Below, piece by piece: positions 24,076-33,458 of a stretch of 64,000 nt of DNA. The translations under genes were made by a program, and so were the position numbers. The notes beneath the pieces are model-generated. The model saw only the letters and a list, made by a program, of their open reading frames with translations. It was not told the origin of the DNA and made no database searches. Position 1 is the first letter of the stretch. The number at the start of each line of letters is the position of its first letter. The DNA is from RGIG6165 sp045538835 (GTDB taxonomy: Bacteria; Bacillota; Clostridia; Oscillospirales; Feifaniaceae). The stretch is from assembly GCA_045538835.1 (NCBI GenBank), contig JAZQEF010000018.1, positions 1-64,000 of the forward strand, read 5' to 3'.

Positions 24076-24771
24076 ATGATTTTTGCAATATCTGATTTGC
24101 ATCTTTCTCTTGCTTGTGATAAGCCGATGGATATTTTTGGCGGTGATTGGCACAACTATGTCAGCCGTATCCAAGATAATTGGCAGAACATAGTCGGCGT
24201 TCATGATACGGTAGTTATTCCAGGGGATATATCATGGGCAATGAAACTCGAAGATGCGCTCGCCGATTTTTCGTTTATAGACAAGTTAAACGGCAAAAAA
24301 ATTATTTCCAAAGGTAATCACGATTACTTTTGGGAAACGGCATCAAAAATGAAACGCTTTTTTGATGCGAATGAAATCAAATCAATAGAAATTTTACATA
24401 ATAACTCATTTCAAATCGAGGATGTTTTCATATGCGGTTCAAAAGGCTACAACTGTGATGATGACGATTCGGCTCAGCATAATAAAAAGATGCTTGATCG
24501 GGAGTGTATCAGACTTAAAATTTCGCTTGAGGATGCGAGAACAAAAGGTGATATATCTCCTATAGTTTTTTTGCATTATCCTCCGGTTGGACGGACATTT
24601 GAGATTTGTGAGATTACTTCTCTTTTAAAAGAATACGGTGTCAGAGAGTGCTATTACGGACACATTCACGGAAAAGCCATAGAAAATGCTTTTGAAGGAG
24701 AAAAAGACGGTATTGTATACAGATTGATATCTGCTGACCGTCTGCAATTTAAACCTGTAAAGATAAAATAA
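24076..24771 (+). CDS. Metallophosphoesterase (calcineurin-like)
   Basis: A 231-residue phosphoesterase. The metal motifs are in order: SDLHLS, GDISW, GNHDY, and GHIHG near the C-terminus. The family includes nucleases and phosphatases; this YkuE-unlike, cytosolic subtype with DIFGGDWHNY is common in Clostridia with unknown substrate. A TTTAAA-rich stretch with AAGGA lies before the ATG. It is 13 bases from tig. Confidence 0.88.
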   Translation: MIFAISDLHLSLACDKPMDIFGGDWHNYVSRIQDNWQNIVGVHDTVVIPGDISWAMKLEDALADFSFIDKLNGKKIISKGNHDYFWETASKMKRFFDANEIKSIEILHNNSFQIEDVFICGSKGYNCDDDDSAQHNKKMLDRECIRLKISLEDARTKGDISPIVFLHYPPVGRTFEICEITSLLKEYGVRECYYGHIHGKAIENAFEGEKDGIVYRLISADRLQFKPVKIK

Positions 24772-24784
24772 AGGAGACATAAAA

Positions 24785-26233
24785 ATGAAAGTAGTATCAG
24801 TAAACAAACTTGAAAAGTCAAAAGTAGAACTTGAAATCGAAGTTTCTGCTGAAGAATTCAAAACTGCAGTAGACAAAGCTGCCAAGAAAATGCTTCCCAC
24901 TATCACCATAGACGGCTTCAGAAAGGGTAAAGCGCCCAGATTTATGGTTGAAAAGATGTACGGTAAGGAAATATTCTATGAAGAAGCGGTAAATCTTTCA
25001 TATGCAGATGCTTATGATGCTGCGGTTGCAGAAGCAAAAATCGAACCTATTAATATGCCTCAACTTGAGATTATAAAGCTTGACGAAGAAGGCTATACTT
25101 TTAAGGCAACAGTTGAAGTAAGTCCCGAAGTTAAACTCGGCAAGTACAAGGGCTTAGAGGCTGAAAAGGTTGCAGTAAAGGTTACTGCTGCTGAAGTCAA
25201 TAAGGAACTCGAAAATATCCGCGCTCGTCATGCAAGACTCGTTGATGTTACAGACAGAGAAGCAAAAAACGGCGATACGGTAACTATCGACTATTCAGGT
25301 TCTGTTGACGGAACAAAGTTTGAAGGCGGCACTGCTGAAAAACAGGAACTCAAACTTGGTTCAGGTCAGTTTATCCCCGGTTTTGAAGATCAGGTTGTAG
25401 GTCATAAAATTGGTGAGAGTTTTGATGTAAATGTGACATTCCCCAAAGAATATCACGCTGATGAACTTGCAGGCAAGGCTGCAGTATTTGCTGTAAATCT
25501 CCACGCTATTACAGAGACAGTACTTCCAGAACTTGATGACGAATTTGTCAAGGATATTTCTACAGATTACGAAACACTCAAGGATTATAAAGCGGATCTG
25601 AAGAAAAAGATTATGGCTTCAAAGGAAACAACTGCATCTACTGAACTTGAAAACGAACTTATCGAAAAGGCAGTTGATGCTTCAAAAGTAGAGGTTGCTG
25701 ACATTCTTGTTGAAAGACAGCTTGATCACCTTTGCCAGGATTACGATTACAGACTCAGGGCGCAGGGACTCAGCCTTGAACAGTATCTCTCATTCATGGG
25801 CGGCATGACAATGGAACAGTTCAGAAGCAGTATGAGAGAACAGGCTGAAAAGAGCGCAAAGACTCTGCTTGTACTTAAGGCAATCGCTAAGAAAGAAAAG
25901 ATTACTATTGATGAAGAAACACTTAACAATCAGTATGAACTTCTTGCTGCTCAGTACGGTATGGAGGCTGAAGATGTAAGAGCATCCATTCCCGTAGGCG
26001 ATCTTGAAAGTGATCTTTCTGTCAACAAGGCAATTGAACTTATCAGAGAATCAGCAGTTGTTACAACAGTAGATAAGAAGACCGAAAAGGCAGCAGAAAC
26101 AGAAAAGAAACCTGCTACAAAGAAGACAACATCAACAGCAGCAAAGAAACCTGCAACTAAGAAGACAACAACTTCAAGTGCGGCCAAAAAAACCGCTGCT
26201 AAGAAAACAACAGCCAAAAAGGAAAGCAAATAA
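24785..26233 (+). CDS. tig: Trigger factor with a Lys/Ala/Thr-rich C-terminal tail
   Basis: A 482-residue ribosome-bound chaperone and prolyl isomerase. The N-terminal ribosome-binding domain includes the GFRKGKAPR loop (about 45-53), the FKBP domain is near 155-240 (GDTVTIDYSGSVDGTKFEGG), and the helical C-domain follows. After about residue 435 the protein carries a 45-residue low-complexity tail of repeated KKxAxKKT units, resembling a histone H1-like tail and absent from standard trigger factors of about 430 residues. The tail may add nucleic-acid or ribosome contact. AAAGGAG precedes the ATG. It starts the tig-clpP-clpX-lon protease cluster. Confidence 0.95.
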   Translation: MKVVSVNKLEKSKVELEIEVSAEEFKTAVDKAAKKMLPTITIDGFRKGKAPRFMVEKMYGKEIFYEEAVNLSYADAYDAAVAEAKIEPINMPQLEIIKLDEEGYTFKATVEVSPEVKLGKYKGLEAEKVAVKVTAAEVNKELENIRARHARLVDVTDREAKNGDTVTIDYSGSVDGTKFEGGTAEKQELKLGSGQFIPGFEDQVVGHKIGESFDVNVTFPKEYHADELAGKAAVFAVNLHAITETVLPELDDEFVKDISTDYETLKDYKADLKKKIMASKETTASTELENELIEKAVDASKVEVADILVERQLDHLCQDYDYRLRAQGLSLEQYLSFMGGMTMEQFRSSMREQAEKSAKTLLVLKAIAKKEKITIDEETLNNQYELLAAQYGMEAEDVRASIPVGDLESDLSVNKAIELIRESAVVTTVDKKTEKAAETEKKPATKKTTSTAAKKPATKKTTTSSAAKKTAAKKTTAKKESK

Positions 26234-26278
26234 TTCCTTTGGCTTTCCTCTGGCAAGGTAAGTAAAGGAGAAAAAACT

Positions 26279-26860
26279 ATGAGTTTAGTACCGGTAGTCG
26301 TTGAACAGACAAACAGAGGAGAGAGAAGTTACGATATTTTTTCAAGACTTTTGAATGACAGAATCGTATTTCTTTCCGAAGAAGTCAACGACACAACAGC
26401 AAGTCTTGTTGTGGCTCAGCTTCTGTATCTTGAAGCACAGGATCCCGATAAGGATATTCAGTTTTACATCAACAGTCCCGGCGGTTCTGTTTCAGCAGGT
26501 CTTGCTATTTATGACACGATGCAATATATAAAGTGTGATGTCTCTACCATTTGTATAGGAATGGCAGCAAGTATGGGTGCATTTTTGCTCTCATCAGGCA
26601 CTAAGGGTAAGCGCTTTGCACTTCCTAACAGTGAAATAATGATACATCAGCCTTTGGGTGGTGCACAAGGTCAGGCCAGCGACATAAAAATTGCTGCTGA
26701 GCACATATTGAAAACTAAGGATAAACTCAATAAGATACTTGCGGAAAACACTGGTAAACCGCTCGATGTTATAATTGCTGACACTGACAGGGACAATTTC
26801 CTTTCAGCAGATGAAGCTTGTGAATACGGTCTCGTAGACAAGGTTATTAAGAGCAGATAA
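26279..26860 (+). CDS. clpP: ATP-dependent Clp protease proteolytic subunit
   Basis: A 193-residue serine protease that forms the 14-mer ClpP barrel. The catalytic Ser lies in GMAASMGAFLL, the His in MIHQPLGG, and an Asp downstream completes the triad. The opening LVPVVVEQTNRGERSYDIFSRLL is the N-terminal gate. AAAGGAG is 8 bases before the ATG. It lies 13 bases before clpX, its ATPase partner. Confidence 0.98.
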   Translation: MSLVPVVVEQTNRGERSYDIFSRLLNDRIVFLSEEVNDTTASLVVAQLLYLEAQDPDKDIQFYINSPGGSVSAGLAIYDTMQYIKCDVSTICIGMAASMGAFLLSSGTKGKRFALPNSEIMIHQPLGGAQGQASDIKIAAEHILKTKDKLNKILAENTGKPLDVIIADTDRDNFLSADEACEYGLVDKVIKSR

Positions 26861-26872
26861 CACGGAGGTTCG

Positions 26873-28129
26873 ATGAAGAAAATGGACGATAAGGCAATTC
26901 GCTGCTCCTTTTGCGGCAAAAGTGCCGACCAGGTTGGAAGAATAATTTCCGGACGCACTGCTTATATCTGTAACGAATGTGTTGAACTTTGTTACGATAT
27001 TCTTGATGATGATACTGCTTATGCACATCAACACGCATCAAAGCAGAAAAGTGACGAAAAGTTTGTTCTTCCCAAACCTTCTGAAATCAAAGCAGTACTT
27101 GATGAATACGTAATAGGTCAGGATGATGCGAAAATCGCACTTTCCGTTGCTGTTTACAATCATTATAAGCGCGTATATCTCGGTAATGAGACCGATGTTG
27201 AATTGCAGAAGAGCAATATTCTTCTCTTAGGTCCTACCGGCGTAGGAAAAACACTTTTAGCGCAGACTCTTGCCAAGATACTGCAGGTTCCGTTTGCTAT
27301 TGCTGACGCAACAACGCTTACCGAGGCGGGATATGTGGGTGAGGATGTTGAAAATATTTTATTACGTCTCATTCAGTCTGCGGATTTTGATATTGAACGT
27401 GCACAGCACGGCATCATCTATGTTGATGAGATAGACAAAATTGCAAGAAAGTCGGAAAATCCGTCTATTACACGCGATGTAAGCGGTGAAGGTGTTCAAC
27501 AGGCGCTCCTTAAAATTATAGAAGGTACTGTGGCAAATGTTCCTCCTCAGGGCGGAAGAAAACATCCTCAGCAGGAATTCATACAGATCGACACCACAAA
27601 CATCCTCTTTATATGCGGGGGTGCTTTTGACGGAATTGAAAAAGTTATCGAAAAGCGCTCAGGCAATAAACAGATAGGTTTTGGTGCAGATATAAAAACA
27701 TTCAAGGAAAAGCAGACTGATAAAATTCTCAAAGAAGTTATTCCTCAGGATATTATCAAGTTTGGACTTATCCCTGAACTTGTCGGCAGACTTCCTATGA
27801 TAACCACGCTTGAACCGCTTTCAAAAGAAGCATACATCAGTATACTTACGAAGCCTAAAAATGCTCTTATAAAGCAGTATCAGGCTCTTATGAGTATGGA
27901 TAAGGTAAAACTTGAATTTACCGATGATGCACTTTCTGCAATTGCTGATAAGGCATATGAGCGTAAAATGGGTGCAAGAGGACTTAGGTCTATAATTGAA
28001 AATCTTATGAGACAAATAATGTTTGACATTCCGTCTGACGAATCTGTAACTTCGGTTACCATTAATGCAGAGTGTGTAACAGATAATGCTGCTCCTTTTA
28101 TTGAAAGAAAGCACAAAAAAATAGTATAA
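26873..28129 (+). CDS. clpX: ATP-dependent Clp protease ATP-binding subunit ClpX
   Basis: A 418-residue AAA+ unfoldase. The N-terminal zinc domain has CSFC and CNEC. Walker A is GPTGVGKT, Walker B is IIYVDEIDKI, and the ClpP-docking IGF loop is in QIGFGAD. CGGAGG lies before the ATG. A terminator follows, separating the tig-clpPX unit from lon. Confidence 0.98.
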   Translation: MKKMDDKAIRCSFCGKSADQVGRIISGRTAYICNECVELCYDILDDDTAYAHQHASKQKSDEKFVLPKPSEIKAVLDEYVIGQDDAKIALSVAVYNHYKRVYLGNETDVELQKSNILLLGPTGVGKTLLAQTLAKILQVPFAIADATTLTEAGYVGEDVENILLRLIQSADFDIERAQHGIIYVDEIDKIARKSENPSITRDVSGEGVQQALLKIIEGTVANVPPQGGRKHPQQEFIQIDTTNILFICGGAFDGIEKVIEKRSGNKQIGFGADIKTFKEKQTDKILKEVIPQDIIKFGLIPELVGRLPMITTLEPLSKEAYISILTKPKNALIKQYQALMSMDKVKLEFTDDALSAIADKAYERKMGARGLRSIIENLMRQIMFDIPSDESVTSVTINAECVTDNAAPFIERKHKKIV

Positions 28130-28138
28130 AAACAGAAT

Positions 28139-28170
28139 AAACCGTCGCTTAAAATGCGGCGGTTTATATT
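28139..28170 (+). terminator. Terminator after clpX
   Basis: AAACCGTCGC (28139-28148) and GCGGCGGTTT (28156-28165) form a 10-bp stem with one G-T pair; a T-rich stretch follows. Confidence 0.75.
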
Positions 28171-28199
28171 ATTTCCCAGTATTGTTAACATTTTTCGGC

Positions 28200-28227
28200 T
28201 TGAAAAGAAATACTCATATGATATAAT
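28200..28227 (+). promoter_or_regulatory. Promoter of lon
   Basis: TTGAAA (28200-28205), 16-bp spacer, TATAAT (28222-28227). Transcription starts near 28234, right at the inverted repeat 28235-28255. Confidence 0.7.
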
Positions 28228-28234
28228 AACCTAA

Positions 28235-28255
28235 ACACGCACATTTTCAGCGTGT
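28235..28255. promoter_or_regulatory. Inverted repeat at the lon transcription start
   Basis: ACACGC-N9-GCGTGT. The 9-base centre recalls the spacing of the HrcA/CIRCE element, but the arms are different. It may be a heat- or stress-repressor operator, or a 5' mRNA hairpin. Confidence 0.4.
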
Positions 28256-28282
28256 CTATGAGCATTTATTTTAGGAGTAATG

Positions 28283-30694
28283 ATGAAAGATATTATTTTA
28301 GAAGACATTTTACAGTTGCCTTTACTTGCGCTCAGGGGAATCGTTGTATTTCCCGGAATGTCTGCGCATTTTGAAGTCGGCAGAAAAAAGTCTATTAACG
28401 CTATAAATAAGGCGGCATCTGAAAATACACAGATCTGTCTTGTTACACAGAAAGACATAAGAAAAGACGATCCGAACATTGATGATCTTTATGATACTTG
28501 TATTATAGCAAATATCAAACAGCAACTTCGTGTGAGCGGTGACAGCGTCAGAGTTCTTGTAGAAGGTGTTTCAAGGGCAAAGATATCGGATTTGCGTTCA
28601 GGAAAACTTTTTCTTGATGCGGCAGTGCGTCCTATAATGCCTGTTAAATGCGAGCAGACAAACTCTTCTGAAGCGCTCGTGAGAAAAGCACGCGATATTT
28701 TCCTTGAATATACATCGGTAGAACCCAATGTTTCCAATGATGTTCTTATGAATATCCTTGTGATAGATGATTGCGGCAGACTTGCAGATTATATGGCATC
28801 AAACATCAAACTGCCTACTGAAGAAAAACAGAGTGTGCTTGATGAACTTGATCCTTTAAAAAGACTTAAACTTTTAATCAAGATACTTCACCATGAGATA
28901 TCGGTAATCACGCTGGAAAACAAACTTCATAAACAAGTTACCGAGGCTATGGATCGCAATCAGCGAGATTACTATCTCCGAGAAGAATTAAAGGCGATAT
29001 ATGCTGAACTCGGTGATGAAGATGATCCAAGCAGGGAAGCAGATGAATATATAAGCAAGATCAAGGCATTGAATTTTGAAGAAAATATCGAAAGACAACT
29101 TATAAAAGAAGCGTCTAAACTGCCCAAAATGCAGGCTATTTCGCCCGAAGCAACGGTTACAAGAAATTATCTGGATACTGTTATTTCTCTTCCGTGGAAC
29201 AAATTTTCAAAGGATAGACTTTCTCTTGATGCAGTCAGAAAAAGCCTTGATAAAGATCACTACGGTCTCGACAAAGTAAAAGAGAGAATAATTGAATATC
29301 TTGCTGTTCATAAACTCTGCACTAAATACAGAGGTCAGATAATTTGTCTTGTCGGTCCTCCCGGCGTAGGAAAAACATCTATCGCCAAATCTATTGCAAA
29401 CGCTGTAGGAAAAAGTTTTGCGCGTGTATCACTCGGTGGTGTTCATGACGAAGCGGAGATTAGAGGACACAGAAAAACTTATATCGGCGCAATGCCGGGA
29501 AGAATAATTGATGCATTCAAACAGGCAGGAACTTCAAATCCCGTCATACTTTTCGACGAGATTGATAAAATGAGTTCGGATTTTAAGTCAGATCCAACTG
29601 CTGCAATGCTTGAAGTGCTTGACAGTGAGCAAAATCACACGTTCAGAGATAACTTTCTTGAAATACCGTTTGATATCAGCAATGCTATGTTTATAACTAC
29701 TGCAAATACGCTTGATACCGTTCCTGCACCTCTGCTTGACAGAATGGAAATAATTGAACTGGGAAGTTACACTCAGACACAGAAATTTCATATTTCCAAA
29801 AATCATCTTATCAAGAAGCAGGTCGCTTTAAACGGTCTCAAGATGACAGATGTAAAATTTAATAACGATGCGATAAATGATATTATTGAATTTTACACCA
29901 GAGAATCAGGTGTAAGACAACTTGAAAGACTTATCGGAAAAGTATGCAGAAAAGCCGCTGCCGCTAAACTTGCCGGCAATAAGAAAACTGTTGTCACGGC
30001 AGAAAATCTTAAAGACTTTCTCGGCGAGAAAAAGTTTATCGGTGACGGGGTAGATACAGTTCCGCTTATAGGCGTTTCTAACGGACTTGCTTGGACATCA
30101 GTGGGCGGTGAAGTACTGAAAATTGAAGTTCTGAGCCTTGAGGGAACAGGAAAAGTGCAAATGACAGGTTCTCTCGGCGATGTCATGAAAGAATCTGTTG
30201 ATGCTGCAATTTCGTATATCCGTGCAAATTACGAAGCATACGGTATAGATAAAGAGTTTTATAAAAACAGGGATATCCACATCCATTTTCCTGAAGGCGC
30301 AACACCTAAAGACGGTCCTTCTGCAGGTATAACTATTGCTACGGCGATAATTTCCGAACTTTCGGGAATGCCTGTAAGAAACGATCTTGCTATGACAGGT
30401 GAACTCAGACTCAAAGGAAATGTTCTTCCTATCGGCGGTCTGAGCGAGAAACTCAGCGCAGCTGCAAGACTCGGCTACAAACAGGTAATAGTACCTGCTA
30501 AAAACAGCGGTGACCTTGAAGAAGTTGACAAAGAAATACTGTCATCACTTGAAATTTCATTTGTTTCTCATATGGACGAAGTTGCTGCAATTGCGCTTAT
30601 TCCAAAAGAATCTCAGTTTAAGAGTGAAGTTGCAAAAAATGATCTATCGATAAATTTAAATGAGAATAGCCGTACGGCGACAATAAGACAGTAA
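28283..30694 (+). CDS. lon: ATP-dependent protease Lon (LonA)
   Basis: An 803-residue AAA+ serine protease. An N-terminal substrate domain (1-200) with LPLLALRGIVVFPGM is followed by a helical domain, Walker A GPPGVGKTS, Walker B ILFDEIDKM and the protease domain with the catalytic dyad in PKDGPSAG (Ser) and LAMTGELRLKG..PIGGLSEKL (Lys). The second of two adjacent ATGs (28283) gives the better spacing from AGGAG. Length is normal for bacterial LonA. Confidence 0.97.
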   Translation: MKDIILEDILQLPLLALRGIVVFPGMSAHFEVGRKKSINAINKAASENTQICLVTQKDIRKDDPNIDDLYDTCIIANIKQQLRVSGDSVRVLVEGVSRAKISDLRSGKLFLDAAVRPIMPVKCEQTNSSEALVRKARDIFLEYTSVEPNVSNDVLMNILVIDDCGRLADYMASNIKLPTEEKQSVLDELDPLKRLKLLIKILHHEISVITLENKLHKQVTEAMDRNQRDYYLREELKAIYAELGDEDDPSREADEYISKIKALNFEENIERQLIKEASKLPKMQAISPEATVTRNYLDTVISLPWNKFSKDRLSLDAVRKSLDKDHYGLDKVKERIIEYLAVHKLCTKYRGQIICLVGPPGVGKTSIAKSIANAVGKSFARVSLGGVHDEAEIRGHRKTYIGAMPGRIIDAFKQAGTSNPVILFDEIDKMSSDFKSDPTAAMLEVLDSEQNHTFRDNFLEIPFDISNAMFITTANTLDTVPAPLLDRMEIIELGSYTQTQKFHISKNHLIKKQVALNGLKMTDVKFNNDAINDIIEFYTRESGVRQLERLIGKVCRKAAAAKLAGNKKTVVTAENLKDFLGEKKFIGDGVDTVPLIGVSNGLAWTSVGGEVLKIEVLSLEGTGKVQMTGSLGDVMKESVDAAISYIRANYEAYGIDKEFYKNRDIHIHFPEGATPKDGPSAGITIATAIISELSGMPVRNDLAMTGELRLKGNVLPIGGLSEKLSAAARLGYKQVIVPAKNSGDLEEVDKEILSSLEISFVSHMDEVAAIALIPKESQFKSEVAKNDLSINLNENSRTATIRQ

Positions 30695-30700
30695 AATCGT

Positions 30701-30730
30701 AAAGACCGCAGAGCACTCTGCGGTCTTTGT
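30701..30730 (+). terminator. Terminator after lon
   Basis: AAAGACCGCAGAG (30701-30713) and CTCTGCGGTCTTT (30716-30728) form a 13-bp stem. The T-run is short (TTTGTTG). Confidence 0.75.
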
Positions 30731-30759
30731 TGTATAATTTTGTATTTTGATGTTTTTGG

Positions 30760-30788
30760 TTGAAATGCACAAAAAATTTTGTTATTAT
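30760..30788 (+). promoter_or_regulatory. Promoter of the PucR-type regulator and ftsEX run
   Basis: TTGAAA (30760-30765), 17-bp spacer, TATTAT (30783-30788), 33 bases before the start at 30822. No other clear promoter is seen before ftsE. Confidence 0.65.
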
Positions 30789-30821
30789 ATTTATATAAAT
30801 GTAATTGGAGTTGATGTACCA

Positions 30822-31898
30822 ATGGTAAATAGAATGTATCAGTCATTAATTCATCAGATGAAAAATGCTATGGGAAGAAACTGCGGTGTCATCGACAGCG
30901 ACGGTATTGTTATCGCTTGCAGCGAACTTTCGATGAACGGTTCAGACCTGAGCAGTGCGCTTTCAGGTCATGCAGGTGATGATGCTTTTACTACAGGAGG
31001 CTATTCTTTCAGATTGTTTCCTTCAACATCTCTTATGAATAATTATTCTTTTGTTGAGGGTGTCGATGAAGTTGCATCTTCAAGCGCGGCAATGCTTGCA
31101 GTATCTCTTGATGAACTCAAGCACTATTTTGATGAAAAATTTGATATCGTGAATTTCATAAAGAATCTTCTTTTTGATAACATTCTTCCGGGTGAAATAT
31201 ATGCCAAATGTAAGGATATGTCCATCGAACTTGACGCACCCAGATCGCTTTTGCTTATCAGAACATCAAATGACAGCGATATTCCTGCAAACGAAATACT
31301 TTCAACATTCTTCCCCAATAAGACTAAAGATTTCATTGTCAGCATAAACGACACTGATACGGTAGTGGTTTTTGAAAATCCTGCAAGCACTGTAAATATA
31401 GACAAACTTTCTTCGACTATTATGGATACCTTTTCAACGGAGTACTATTCACAGTGCTATATTGGTATAGGCTCAACTGCCAAGAACATCAAGGATATCG
31501 GTAAATCATACAAAGAGGCGCAGCTCGCTCTTGAAGTGGGCAGAGTTTTTGATAACAAAAAGCACATTATTAGTTATGAAAATCTCGGAATAGGCCGTCT
31601 TATATTCCAACTTCCCAAAACACTTTGCGATATGTTCATTAAAGAAGTGTTTAAAGATGGATCTATGAATATGCTCGATGCTGAGACACTTCTAACTATA
31701 CAGAAATTCTTTGAGAATAATCTTAATGTTTCCGAAACTGCAAGAAAACTGTTTGTACACAGAAATACACTTGTATACAGACTTGAAAAAATCAAAAAGA
31801 TTACCGGTCTCGACATAAGAGAGTTTGACAATGCAATAACTTTCAAAGTTGCGATCATGGTAAATCAATACCTTTCATCTAACGAAGATAGTTTATAA
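30822..31898 (+). CDS. PucR/CdaR-type helix-turn-helix regulator
   Basis: A 358-residue protein. The C-terminal 60 residues (NLNVSETARKLFVHRNTLVYRLEKIKKITGLDIREF) are the PucR-type HTH_30 DNA-binding domain. A GGDEF-like CdaR domain lies before it (about 180-290, ..YSQCYIGIGSTAKNIKDIGKSYKEAQLALEVG). The N-terminus (GRNCGVIDSDGIVIACSE) may sense a sugar diacid or another ligand. GGAG is 11 bases before the ATG at 30822. The stop overlaps the ftsE start (TAATG), an unusual neighbour for a sugar-acid-type regulator and a hint that it may respond to wall state. Confidence 0.85.
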   Translation: MVNRMYQSLIHQMKNAMGRNCGVIDSDGIVIACSELSMNGSDLSSALSGHAGDDAFTTGGYSFRLFPSTSLMNNYSFVEGVDEVASSSAAMLAVSLDELKHYFDEKFDIVNFIKNLLFDNILPGEIYAKCKDMSIELDAPRSLLLIRTSNDSDIPANEILSTFFPNKTKDFIVSINDTDTVVVFENPASTVNIDKLSSTIMDTFSTEYYSQCYIGIGSTAKNIKDIGKSYKEAQLALEVGRVFDNKKHIISYENLGIGRLIFQLPKTLCDMFIKEVFKDGSMNMLDAETLLTIQKFFENNLNVSETARKLFVHRNTLVYRLEKIKKITGLDIREFDNAITFKVAIMVNQYLSSNEDSL

Positions 31899-32578
31899 TG
31901 ATTAGATTTAATAACGTTTCAAAAGTATATGATAACGGACACAGGGCTTTAAACAATGTCAATCTTACTGTTGATGACGGTGAATTTGTCTTTATTGTAG
32001 GTCCTTCCGGTGCCGGAAAATCCACCTTACTCAAACTTCTTATGAATGAAGAGAGGCCGACTGAAGGGGAGATATATCTCGGAAAATTTGCTTTGCATGA
32101 TCTTCCGAGAAGAAAGATACCTGCGCTCAGGCGTTCGATCGGTATAATGTTTCAGGATTTCAGACTTATAGATGATATGACTGCGGCTGAAAATATTGCA
32201 TATCCTCTCAAGATCATAGGTGTCTCCAAGCGCAGCATAAAAAAGCGTGTGAAATACATTCTTAAACTTATGCAGCTTGAGAGCAAGGCTGAGTGTTATC
32301 CCGACGAATTGTCAGGCGGTGAGAAGCAGAGAATCGCACTCGGCAGGGCTCTTGTCAACAATCCTAATACAATTATTGCTGATGAGCCGACGGGTAATGT
32401 CGATCCCGAAATGTCCAGACAGATAATGGGTCTGCTCAAAGAGATAAACGACAGAGGAACTACCATTCTTGTTGTTACTCATGAAAAGAATCTTGTGAAT
32501 GCATTGAAAAAGCGAGTTATCTTTATAGATCATGGCAAAGTGGTCGGCGATGTAATGGAGGGCACATATCATGTTTAG
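31898..32578 (+). CDS. ftsE: Cell division ATP-binding protein FtsE
   Basis: A 226-residue ABC ATPase that works with FtsX to control wall hydrolases at the septum or side wall. Walker A GPSGAGKST, signature LSGGEKQR, and Walker B TIIADEPTGN are complete. It overlaps the regulator upstream (1 base) and ftsX downstream (8 bases). The EnvC-like peptidase following ftsX is the expected partner. Confidence 0.97.
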   Translation: MIRFNNVSKVYDNGHRALNNVNLTVDDGEFVFIVGPSGAGKSTLLKLLMNEERPTEGEIYLGKFALHDLPRRKIPALRRSIGIMFQDFRLIDDMTAAENIAYPLKIIGVSKRSIKKRVKYILKLMQLESKAECYPDELSGGEKQRIALGRALVNNPNTIIADEPTGNVDPEMSRQIMGLLKEINDRGTTILVVTHEKNLVNALKKRVIFIDHGKVVGDVMEGTYHV

Positions 32579-33455
32579 AAAATTCGGTGACCACATCAAA
32601 CAGGCATTCAGATACTTCACATCCAACAAAATAATGAGTTTGGCATCTGTCGGTGTTCTTGCGGCGTGCCTGCTCATAATCGGAAGTCTGTATCTCGTTT
32701 CAGTAAATGTTCAGGCAAATTTAAGCGCGGTTGAAAGCGAAAATGAAATAGTTATGTTTATCGACGATGATGCGGACAAGTCTGATGTCGATGCGTTGTA
32801 CGAAGAAATATCTGCCATTTCAAATGTCAGAACTGTCAATTATTTCACCAAAGATCAGGCGCTTGAGTCATATATGGAAGATTTTGAAGATGAGAGCGAG
32901 TTGTTTGAAGAACTTATAAAAAACAATCCGCTTCCACAGTATTTTACCGTGACTTTAAATGACATTGAACTGTTTGATGAAACACTTACTAGTCTTCAGC
33001 AAGTGCCTCAGATATACAAAATCAGAAGTCAGGAACAACTTGTCGATACGCTTGTGTCACTTGGCAATGCCGTCAGAAACGTGACATACTGGGTAATGGC
33101 AATTCTTCTTTTAGCGGCATTGTTTATTATAATCAATACGGTCAGAATGGCTTCCTTCTATTTCAGAAGACAGATAAATATTATGAAGTATGTAGGTGCA
33201 TCAAACACTTACGTCCGAATACCTTTTATTTTAGAAGGTGCGATAATAGGAATTTTAGCCGGTTTTGCAGCGTTTATTATGCAGAGTTATGCATATTCGG
33301 CTATATTCAACGGTATTGCTGCAGATATGGCATTTATCAAAGTGATACCTTTTAGTTCACTCAGGACAATGATACTGAATGCTTTTGTACTCAGCGGTAC
33401 AGGTATCGGTATAATAGGTTCCGGTTTTTCAATAGGTAAGTATTTAAAGGTTTAA
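32571..33455 (+). CDS. ftsX: Cell division protein FtsX
   Basis: A 294-residue membrane protein with one N-terminal helix (about 22-44), a large outer loop and three C-terminal helices, as in FtsX. The outer domain ..IVMFIDDDADKSDVDALYEEISA..V..VNYFTKDQAL.. and the motif FYFRRQINIMKYVGAS are typical. It passes the FtsE ATP signal to the peptidase outside. GGAGGG precedes the ATG. Confidence 0.95.
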   Translation: MFRKFGDHIKQAFRYFTSNKIMSLASVGVLAACLLIIGSLYLVSVNVQANLSAVESENEIVMFIDDDADKSDVDALYEEISAISNVRTVNYFTKDQALESYMEDFEDESELFEELIKNNPLPQYFTVTLNDIELFDETLTSLQQVPQIYKIRSQEQLVDTLVSLGNAVRNVTYWVMAILLLAALFIIINTVRMASFYFRRQINIMKYVGASNTYVRIPFILEGAIIGILAGFAAFIMQSYAYSAIFNGIAADMAFIKVIPFSSLRTMILNAFVLSGTGIGIIGSGFSIGKYLKV

Positions 33456-33458
33456 AGA

